Positions 1 to 5,877 of a stretch of 20,559 nucleotides of DNA are shown in pieces. Source of the DNA: Lachancea kluyveri NRRL Y-12651 (Eukaryota; Ascomycota; Saccharomycetes; Saccharomycetales; Saccharomycetaceae); the NCBI GenBank assembly GCA_000149225.2, contig AACE03000032.1, forward strand, positions 1 through 20,559, written 5' to 3'. Position 1 is the first letter of the stretch. Every line of letters starts with the position of its first letter. The notes under the pieces were generated by a model. The model saw nothing but the letters and a program-made list of their open reading frames with translations, ran no database searches and was not told the origin of the DNA. The position numbers and the translations under genes are program-made.

Positions 1-2
1 CT

Positions 3-827
3 AATACTCGCCCTGTGGTGGATTCGGGTCAGGAGAAACTGCACGAGCTGGCCGTGGCCGTGGAGGACCTGGTCCCGGTGGGCAAGCTCGCAGCCCGCTC
101 CGGCGACCTGGCCTCGTACGTCGACAGCGAGATGGAAGCGGCCACCCAGTCCATCATTACCGCGTCCCAGCGTTTGCCGCAGCTCCTCGAAACCGCAGAC
201 TTTTCCGGCGACTTGGAGGTCAACAAGAACATCCTGGCCAACGCGATGGCCATCATCGACGCCATCCTGGCCTTGATCAAGGCTGCTGCCGCGTGCCAGG
301 ACGAAATCGTCGCCCAGGGCCGTGGCTCCGCGTCCCGGTCCGAGTTCTACAAGAAGAACAACAGATGGACCGAGGGCCTGCTCTCGGCTGCCAAAGCAGT
401 CGCAACCTCCACAAAGAACTTGATCTCGACGGCGGACGGCCTGCTCGCATCCAACAACTCCTACGAAGAGTTCATTGTCGCCTCGAACGATGTCGCCGCC
501 TCCACCGCCCAGCTCGTTGCCGCTAGCAGGGTCAAGTCTGGCCTGCATTCCACCACGCAGCGTACCCTCGAGGAGTGCAGCAAAACCGTCTCCACCGCCT
601 GCAGGACCTTGGTCCAACATATCCAAAGTATCCTGAATAAAGCGGGCGCAGGCGCTGACATCCAGGAAGTCGATTTCTCCAAGCTATCTGTGCATGAAAA
701 CAAAACCGCAGAAATGGAGCAGCAGGTCCAAATCTTGAAGCTTGAAAACGCTCTGGAAAGAGCCAGAAAGAGGTTGGGTGAAATAAGACAGTATAGTTAT
801 AGAGATGGCGATAGCGACAGTGAGTGA
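3..827 (+). CDS. SLA2: Sla2 (Hip1R/talin family actin-binding endocytic adaptor), C-terminal part
   Basis: This is the last ~274 codons of a gene whose 5' end lies outside the window; the frame is open from the first bases and no start is present. The product is the C-terminal I/LWEQ (THATCH) actin-binding module of Sla2, which couples the clathrin endocytic coat to F-actin. Visible hallmarks are long Ala/Ser-rich helices, segments such as NNRWTEGLLSAAKAVA and VAASTAQLVAASRVKSG, and a terminal coiled coil (EMEQQVQILKLENALERARK) close to the end of yeast Sla2. The stop is TGA at 825-827. Only 70 bp separate it from the convergent stop of MATalpha1. SLA2 beside MAT is a known arrangement in many budding yeasts, so this gene anchors the left flank. 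I see no break in the visible part. Confidence 0.95.
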   Translation, partial: NTRPVVDSGQEKLHELAVAVEDLVPVGKLAARSGDLASYVDSEMEAATQSIITASQRLPQLLETADFSGDLEVNKNILANAMAIIDAILALIKAAAACQDEIVAQGRGSASRSEFYKKNNRWTEGLLSAAKAVATSTKNLISTADGLLASNNSYEEFIVASNDVAASTAQLVAASRVKSGLHSTTQRTLEECSKTVSTACRTLVQHIQSILNKAGAGADIQEVDFSKLSVHENKTAEMEQQVQILKLENALERARKRLGEIRQYSYRDGDSDSE

Positions 828-897
828 ATTTGTCTTTTTAAAACTAATGTATCTTCTTTTTGTAATCACTGTAGTCGATATCAATATTTAGATGAAC

Positions 898-2130
898 TTA
901 TTTAGTATTTAAAAAGTCCTGTGAGAAAACGGAATCTAGGATTTGCTCCTCATTGAGAAATTGATGCTCTACTGATTTCTGATCTCCCTTTTCGAAACAT
1001 TGTGAAGTCCTGAAGTCTTTTGGGCCTAAGAGCTTCATATTTGATGGCAAATCAAAGCTGCTGTTAGCTGCTTGCCACACTACTTCTTCGAAATAATTGA
1101 ATGGTTTCATTGAATTATCATTGCATGATATGAACACTTTATCACTGAATTCGTGCACATCAGTATAGTGTGCACCTTCAAATGTACTCTGTCGTTTACT
1201 TGCGAGTGCACAGTTCAACGGGTTAGTGACTTCATTGAATTCCTCAGTACCTTCTTCGATCAGTACGCTGGAATTTTGATAGTGAGGATTGGCAAAAAGA
1301 TGATCAAAACTAGAATAAGCTGAGCTCGGGAGAGGTAGCGTCGTCCCAAAAAATATGTTCTGCTTAGTGAACTCTGTTACGGTGCGTCCAGACTGTCTTT
1401 GAATCGAATAAATATCCTCAACATACGGTGATGTATTATTGGAACTTCTCTTTGGGTTGATTTCTGCAGTTAAATCAAATTCTGCCCTGTAAGTTCTTTC
1501 AAGCCACTCAACGAAGCCCAAAGTCGATTTTTCTCGGTTGTACTGTTGAGCAAACATCTCCCATGTCCTTCTAATCTCAGGATTTGAAGCCCAGTACTTA
1601 GACAAAACTGAGGATAGATATGTTTGAGTAACCAACCTTAAAAAAAATTTCGAATAATAACTTCTAAACGCAATAAAAGAATTAACATCCTTCCTTCTTC
1701 CTGTTAATTTTAAGCTCATATCATTTTTCGAGCTTTTTTTCGAGTTTTTTGAGTTTTTCGTCACTAAAAGTGGGAGTCCCAGATGTGGCATACACCCACG
1801 CTTTGAGCATTCCATATCTTCGTTTTCAAAAAGCTTATGGCTGTTTGTCATTAAACCGCTTTCTTGCATGTATTTTTTAAGAATTTCTAATAGCACGTCG
1901 GGTGGTCTGGGAATTTTCTTTGGGGCAGACCTAGTCATATACAAATTCACTCCCTCGCTGATTGTATAAGTTCTTTTCAGGTTTTTCTTATTAACTTTTT
2001 CATGACTTCTATGACATACCCTCGTCTTTGCTATTGACTCTAACTGTTTCACATTTTTTCTTCTCTTAGTTTCGGGGATCTTGACCTTAAATACAGGCGT
2101 TGTATACTCAACTACGCCTTTCAACGCCAT
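898..2130 (-). CDS. MATALPHA1: Mating-type protein alpha1 (alpha-box transcription factor)
   Basis: A 410-aa protein with an ATG start and a TAA stop, no intron needed. An alpha-box lies at about residues 149-210: VNSFIAFRSYYSKF, then QTYLSSVLSKYWASNPEI, then WEMFAQQYNREKS and LGFVEWL. These match the core of S. cerevisiae alpha1 (NSFMAFRAYYSQF, FAQQYN, GFGFVEWL). In the family, alpha1 works with Mcm1 to activate alpha-specific genes such as alpha-factor and the a-factor receptor. A Lys-rich N-terminus of about 145 residues precedes the box, including a KNSKNSKKSSKN stretch. About 200 residues follow it, far more than in S. cerevisiae (175 aa in total). Codon use and base composition are AT-rich, unlike the flanking genes. 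It is transcribed divergently from alpha2 and converges on SLA2. A TATAAAAG box lies about 63 nt upstream of the ATG. Confidence 0.96.
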   Translation of the reverse strand: MALKGVVEYTTPVFKVKIPETKRRKNVKQLESIAKTRVCHRSHEKVNKKNLKRTYTISEGVNLYMTRSAPKKIPRPPDVLLEILKKYMQESGLMTNSHKLFENEDMECSKRGCMPHLGLPLLVTKNSKNSKKSSKNDMSLKLTGRRKDVNSFIAFRSYYSKFFLRLVTQTYLSSVLSKYWASNPEIRRTWEMFAQQYNREKSTLGFVEWLERTYRAEFDLTAEINPKRSSNNTSPYVEDIYSIQRQSGRTVTEFTKQNIFFGTTLPLPSSAYSSFDHLFANPHYQNSSVLIEEGTEEFNEVTNPLNCALASKRQSTFEGAHYTDVHEFSDKVFISCNDNSMKPFNYFEEVVWQAANSSFDLPSNMKLLGPKDFRTSQCFEKGDQKSVEHQFLNEEQILDSVFSQDFLNTK

Positions 2131-2192
2131 TTTGAATTCGAGTCCTAATAGGCTTATTCTCGACTTTTAAGAATACAGCAGTAAGAAAGGAT

Positions 2193-2200
2193 CTTTTATA
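2193..2200 (-). promoter_or_regulatory. TATA box of MATalpha1
   Basis: On the minus strand this reads TATAAAAG, about 63 nt upstream of the alpha1 ATG. It sits between the arms of a 6-bp inverted repeat (GGATCT at 2189-2194, AGATCC at 2205-2210). Assignment is by consensus and position only. Confidence 0.6.
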
Positions 2201-2382
2201 TCGGAGATCCTTAGTTAGAGTGACAGATCTATTAGCGGCTAAAGTGTACCTTTATGAACGATTACAGATAGCAAAAAAAAGTAGTTCTCAATAAAATAAA
2301 GCACCTGTATGTTCTTTCCACAGCAGAAAAATACTGGAACTTACAAGTGTAGATAATCAAATATTTTTTTCAGTAATCTGTC

Positions 2383-2402
2383 TGATGTAAAAAATAACAT
2401 GG
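2383..2402. promoter_or_regulatory. Putative a1/alpha2 haploid-specific-gene operator
   Basis: TGATGTAAAAAATAACATGG is 20 bp long, the exact length of the S. cerevisiae a1-alpha2 (hsg) operator, whose consensus is TCATGTNNANANNTACATCA. Read on the minus strand it is CCATGT-N7-TACATCA. The a1 half-site TACATCA is perfect and the alpha2 half-site differs only in its first base (CCATGT for TCATGT). Two of the semi-conserved spacer A positions also differ. Its location between alpha1 and alpha2 matches the known site through which a1-alpha2 shuts off alpha1 in a/alpha diploids. The pattern is seen directly; the function is inferred. Confidence 0.72.
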
Positions 2403-2428
2403 CCGCCAAATCCTGAGCCTCAAAATGG

Positions 2429-2450
2429 AAAAAAGCGTGAGCGCTTTTTT
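2429..2450. repeat. Perfect 9-bp inverted repeat in MAT promoter
   Basis: AAAAAAGCG, a 4-nt loop (TGAG), then CGCTTTTTT. It lies 27 bp from the operator toward alpha2. It could extrude a hairpin, bind a dimeric factor, or be chance in an A/T-run-rich promoter. Confidence 0.6.
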
Positions 2451-2566
2451 AAGAAAAAGAAAAGTAACAAAAGGAAAACACATTTAGTGAAAGGGGTCGA
2501 AACATCTAATGCAGATTAGAAATTGTTACTTCTTCGATTTGTGCAAGCAACTATAGATAGCTTATT

Positions 2567-3334
2567 ATGAACAAAATCCCTATACACACCTTATTAAATC
2601 CTTCCTGCCACGAAAACTCTGAGGCAAGGTATGTTGAGGTCTTAATGTACCTATGTTTAATGAATTTGCTTACTAACTCTAATTGTATAGGTTGGCTAGA
2701 GTCCACGCTCAACTGTTGACCATTTTTTGCGAAATATGCTCATCTGAAGAACTAGACTACCTTGAAGCTCAATGTAAGCTCCAAAAAATTTTATTAGTAA
2801 GTTTTTCTTTACCTTTTCTTAGCTAATACTGGCTTTACTAACACAGTTTTTCAGGATTTAAATAATATAGCAGATGGCAAAGCTCTTACAGAGATAGAAA
2901 GGCTTACTGTTGGAAAGATATACCAGCTCTCGGTAGGTATATCTGACATTCTGACCGAAAGAGGTCGATTACAGAAGATTAGCACAGCGTTCATGAGCGC
3001 TCACCTAACGCAAGGCAACAACTCTACACAATTCGGAAACAGTAAAGAATCTTTAGTTTTCAAGGTATGGACTCAGGACATGATGAATGATAGACCTCAA
3101 AATGATGGTTCTTATAAAGGTCACCGATTACCAAAGAAACATGTTGAAATTTTGGAAACGTGGTACAAGAATCACTCCAGCAACCCATATCTCACGGAGG
3201 ATGATCTACTAGAGTTGATGGATAAGACGTTGCTGTCTCGTAATCAGATAAAGAATTGGGTCTCAAACAGAAGACGCAAAGAAAAGACTACAAACATCTC
3301 ATCTGAAATCTCTGGACTATTATCAGAAAAGTAG
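2567..3334 (+). CDS. MATALPHA2: Mating-type protein alpha2 (TALE homeodomain repressor), three exons
   Basis: Exons at 2567-2628, 2691-2796 and 2855-3334 join in frame to a 215-aa protein (S. cerevisiae alpha2 is 210). Exon 1 starts MNKIPIHTLLNPS, close to the Saccharomyces start MNKIPIKDLLNP, which fixes the ATG and proves that the upstream exons belong to the gene. Exon 3 carries a linker, LVFKVWTQDMM (about residues 123-133), matching the Mcm1-contacting strand of S. cerevisiae alpha2 (LVFNVVTQDM). It also carries a homeodomain (about 144-200) with the TALE-type loop NPYL and recognition helix QIKNWVSNRRRKEK. S193, N194 and R197 correspond to the base-contacting S181, N182 and R185. In the family, alpha2 represses a-specific genes with Mcm1 and haploid-specific genes with a1, through Tup1-Ssn6. 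The gene is AT-rich like alpha1. Confidence 0.95.
2629..2690 (+). other. Intron 1 of MATalpha2 (62 nt)
   Basis: 5' splice site GTATGT (2629-2634), perfect yeast branch point TACTAAC (2671-2677), 3' splice site TAG ending at 2690. Removing it joins ..GCA AG to G TTG GCT.. in frame. Without splicing, the exon-1 frame does not reach the homeodomain. Confidence 0.92.
2797..2854 (+). other. Intron 2 of MATalpha2 (58 nt)
   Basis: 5' splice site GTAAGT (2797-2802), branch point TACTAAC (2836-2842), and a short T tract followed by CAG ending at 2854. An earlier CAG (2844-2846) lies only a few bases past the branch point and is unlikely to be used. The intron falls between codons (phase 0), and exon 3 then reads straight through to the homeodomain. 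Confidence 0.92.
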
Positions 3335-3452
3335 ATCAATGCTGTGGCAAAGGGCTGTATTTTTTAACCTATTTCAGATTCATTTGAAATTTGAAGTGAG
3401 GAAGCTGCAATAATCCCTTTCAATCGGGAATGTTCGTTTTAGCGGCTATTAG

Positions 3453-3974
3453 ATTTACTTCTCACATTGCCCAAGAGGACACAAGCGGCTAGCTTTTGCC
3501 GAGGCTTACTCTGATCAAAATACTGCGAGTGAGCATGGCGAGCGAGCTAGGAGACCGCAGACTGGCACCGATGCAGGGATTTTGGAGTCATTCTCCGGCA
3601 GGGCGGTTTTGGGAAAGCTGACAAGGGCGGTTCTGGGCAGGGGGAAGTCGCTGGTTGTTTCCAGTTACGAGTATGACAGCCTGAGAAGAGAAGAATACGG
3701 TGTTGCAGGGGCCAAGAAAGAGGCTGCCGACCCGATCGCGCAGAGCAAAAACACATACAAGGCACTAAAGAAGGCCAAGCTGTGCGGTCGGTTTTCCGTC
3801 AAGAAGACTGCGGGAAGTAAGATCATAGCGGACGCCAGCTGCCAAAGAGAGCGTCTTGTAAGGGCGGGAAAGGTCAAGAAAAGGGGCACGACCCAGCCAA
3901 AGACGTTCAGCTTGTTGCGGCGTTCCACCTTTTCGAAGGACTTTGTCGTAGAGGACGTTTTCGTGAGACGTTGA
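3453..3974 (+). other. ATG-less 173-codon open frame between MATalpha2 and DIC1
   Basis: The frame is open from just after TAG at 3450-3452 to TGA at 3972-3974 but contains no ATG. The first near-cognate codon usually proposed would be TTG at 3582. The translation is Lys/Arg-rich (for example KKAKLCGRFSVKKTAGSK and RLVRAGKVKKRG), with no recognised domain, signal peptide or membrane segment. Base composition has already returned to GC-rich, where long open frames arise easily. It could be a remnant of a gene, an exon reached by splicing, or chance. An overlapping short ATG frame at 3535 (MASELGDRRL..) stops after 28 codons. I do not claim a functional gene. Confidence 0.25.
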
Positions 3975-3998
3975 AGCTTGCGTGGACAGCAGCAGCAG

Positions 3999-4042
3999 CT
4001 TTCGCCCTGCTTTCGCCCTGCTTTCGCCCTGCTTTCGCCCTG
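3999..4042. repeat. Tandem repeat, four perfect 11-bp units
   Basis: The unit CTTTCGCCCTG is repeated four times without error. It lies about 70 bp upstream of the DIC1 TATA box, directly after (AGC)n. It could be a promoter element array or a young minisatellite; exact identity of all units indicates recent expansion or ongoing slippage. Confidence 0.95.
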
Positions 4043-4110
4043 CGGGGAACCGGCGGAGGCCGTCGGAGAGAAGCGGCCAGGAGCGCATCGTCAGGTGGCT
4101 GCCAAACAGA

Positions 4111-4118
4111 TATATAAG
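4111..4118 (+). promoter_or_regulatory. TATA box of DIC1
   Basis: TATATAAG fits the TATAWAWR consensus and lies about 146 bp upstream of the DIC1 ATG, within the usual yeast range given 5' leaders of tens of bases. An ATG directly followed by TAG (4153-4158) lies between it and the gene and would matter only if included in the transcript. Confidence 0.65.
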
Positions 4119-4263
4119 TCACGGTGGAGCGCCACGGCCTCGCATCTTAGCTATGTAGCTCTGTGTAACTCCCCAACACTGGGGCCTTCGAAGCGTATCC
4201 TGAGTTTCACTGTTCTAGCCATCACACACACTTCTCTTGCACCACAATCGCTCGTTTTGAGAA

Positions 4264-5130
4264 ATGTCTAGCGCTCCAGAACCAGTCAAGTATCCCTGGT
4301 GGTATGGCGGATTTGGCGGCATCGTTGCATGCGTTGCCACCCATCCGCTAGACCTTGCAAAGGTCCGTCTACAGACGGCGCCAGCGCCGAAACCAACGCT
4401 GGTGCGCATGGCGTCACAGATCCTGCGTAACGAGGGCGTCCCGGGCCTGTACTCAGGCCTCACCGCGGCGATCCTGCGCCAGTGCACGTACACGACGGCC
4501 AGGTTTGGCGTTTACGACTTCGTCAAGGAGCGCTACATCCCCAAGGAATACTTGAACAGCATGCTGTACCTGCTGCCATGCTCCATGTTCAGCGGTGCGG
4601 TTGGCGGGCTGATTGGGAACCCGGCCGACGTGGTCAACATCAGAATGCAGAACGACTCGTCGCTGCCTGCCGAACTGAGAAGAAACTACAAAAACGCGGC
4701 CGACGGGCTGTACAAGATATGCAGTGGCGAGGGCGTGGCCAAGCTGTTCACCGGCTGGCAGCCCAACCTGGTGAGGGGGATCTTGATGACCTCGAGTCAG
4801 GTGGTGACCTACGACATTGCCAAAAACTACCTGGTGCAGAACGTCGGTCTGGACAAGGACAACAAGTCCACGCACTTTGCGTCCTCTTTGCTGGCTGGGC
4901 TTGTTGCAACCACGGTGTGTTCGCCCGCAGATGTCATCAAGACCAGGGTCATGAACGCGCACAAGCACTCCCACGACAGCGCAGTGCGGATCCTGCTGGA
5001 TGCCGTCAAACAGGAGGGTCCGAGCTTCATGTTCAGAGGCTGGCTACCAAGCTTTGTGAGGCTGGGGCCCAACACGATTCTGATCTTTTTGACGGTGGAG
5101 CAGCTGAGAAAGCATAGGGTGGGTATGTAG
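4264..5130 (+). CDS. DIC1: Mitochondrial dicarboxylate carrier
   Basis: A complete 288-aa member of the mitochondrial carrier family (S. cerevisiae Dic1 is 298 aa). It exchanges malate or succinate for phosphate across the inner mitochondrial membrane, supplying the TCA cycle. The three signature repeats are visible: PLDLAKVR (28-35), PADVVNIR (120-127, with the Asn seen in dicarboxylate carriers) and PADVIKTR (221-228). Each is followed by a G-rich helix-turn segment such as GLYSGLTAAILRQ. MLYLLPCSMFSGAVGGL, NPADVVNIRMQND and GPSFMFRGWLPSF are near identical to yeast Dic1, and the C-terminus is EQLRKHRVGM. The first ATG is used. CTG codons fall at leucines conserved with S. cerevisiae. DIC1 is a known MAT neighbour in several yeast lineages, so it marks the right flank. 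Confidence 0.97.
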   Translation: MSSAPEPVKYPWWYGGFGGIVACVATHPLDLAKVRLQTAPAPKPTLVRMASQILRNEGVPGLYSGLTAAILRQCTYTTARFGVYDFVKERYIPKEYLNSMLYLLPCSMFSGAVGGLIGNPADVVNIRMQNDSSLPAELRRNYKNAADGLYKICSGEGVAKLFTGWQPNLVRGILMTSSQVVTYDIAKNYLVQNVGLDKDNKSTHFASSLLAGLVATTVCSPADVIKTRVMNAHKHSHDSAVRILLDAVKQEGPSFMFRGWLPSFVRLGPNTILIFLTVEQLRKHRVGM

Positions 5131-5877
5131 ACGTCATGCCGGACGACCCGTATTTAGATAGTGGCGGTTAGTAGGACGTTTTTGTAACAAAAGTTGACTG
5201 GTTTTTCAAGAGCTCAGGCCCTCGCCGCCCGAGGCGCCGGGCACGATTCGTCGGGGCTGGGAGGGGGTCCGGTGTTCACACAAGCACAAGCGGTTGGCAC
5301 CACCGCGCATTCAGCAGGGAGTGCGTGCGGCTGACTCAGAATGAATGGGCATGCGGGTTTGCAGGCTTAGGGCCTTTGGCAGGACTTTTACAGGTGGGCA
5401 AATGCGTAAATAAGCCAGCAAACATGTGTGTGAAGAAAAACGTGTGCAAATAAATAAGTGTGGGAATAAATAAGTGTATGAATAAATAGGTGAATAAATA
5501 AGCATTTGAATAAGGCGACAGCGTGTCGACAAATAGACTGGCATATAAACCAATTGGAGGGAGATACGACGGTCGTGAATTTGCCGCCGAGGTGCTTATA
5601 GCTCTATGCCACGAAGACCCGGTGTGTTGTACAGGGGTAAAATAGTCCCAGACGTGTGTCTCTCCTGGCAAAATGGCTAGAAAAAGTGAAGGGAGAGAAA
5701 GGGCGGTGGGGGTGGAGCCATGATGATTGCTGCCGCGATTTCAGGATGTGCCGGAGTATGCGCAGACTTGGAAAATACAGGGAAGCGGAGAAACACAAAG
5801 AGGGAAAACGCCATGGGAGAGAAAGCAACAAACGCGCATGCGCTGGTAGCTTTTCGAGTCCCGGTCTCTGTGCCTAC
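5131..5877. other. Convergent intergenic region (DIC1 / zinc-cluster gene)
   Basis: 747 bp between two gene 3' ends. It contains many AATAAA-like motifs, suitable for 3'-end formation on the + strand, within an AT-rich imperfect minisatellite (5445-5512). Short open frames here show no recognisable protein, and I see no RNA gene. Confidence 0.7.
5445..5512. repeat. Imperfect AAATAAATAAGTG minisatellite
   Basis: Four to five degenerate copies of a 12-16 bp unit with core AATAAATAAGTG (variants AATAAATAGGTG and AATAAATAAGCA). It lies 3' of DIC1 in otherwise GC-rich DNA. The repeated AATAAA strings may supply redundant polyadenylation signals. Confidence 0.75.

Larger units (their letters stand above)
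2131..2566. promoter_or_regulatory. Divergent MATalpha1/MATalpha2 promoter region
   Basis: A 436-bp AT-rich intergenic stretch between two divergent start codons. It holds the alpha1 TATA box (2193-2200), an a1/alpha2-type operator (2383-2402), and a perfect 9-bp inverted repeat with a 4-nt loop (2429-2450). There is no clear consensus TATA for alpha2; TATAGATA near 2552 is only a weak candidate. I found no coding potential here and no a-type mating genes. Confidence 0.8.
3335..4263. other. MATalpha2-DIC1 intergenic region
   Basis: 929 bp. The first ~130 bp stay AT-rich and presumably hold the alpha2 3' UTR and terminator. Composition becomes GC-rich from about 3480, which I take as the right edge of the MAT idiomorph. 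The rest holds the ATG-less frame, a CAG-rich stretch (about 3986-3999), the 4 x 11-bp repeat and the DIC1 core promoter. No tRNA or a-type mating gene was found. Confidence 0.7.

Noticed and set aside
2933-2985. Possible third intron in MATalpha2 beginning GTAGGT
   Set aside because: No TACTAAC branch point, the segment is open in the coding frame, and the spliced protein length already fits the family.
2993-3334. MATalpha2 as a single-exon 113-aa gene starting at ATG 2993
   Set aside because: The frame continues upstream through two canonical introns to an N-terminus nearly identical to Saccharomyces alpha2.
2131-4263. Hidden MATa1 or MATa2 gene that would make the locus homothallic
   Set aside because: No second homeodomain and no HMG box seen in either strand of the intergenic regions.
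4453-4974. Long minus-strand frame inside DIC1
   Set aside because: Antisense shadow typical of GC-rich coding sequence; DIC1 is unmistakable on the other strand. Other long frames inside LAA1, CBP1 and the zinc-cluster gene were dismissed likewise.
5850-5866. tRNA B-box-like TTCGAGTCCC
   Set aside because: No matching A box or cloverleaf partner upstream, and it abuts the 3' end of the zinc-cluster gene.
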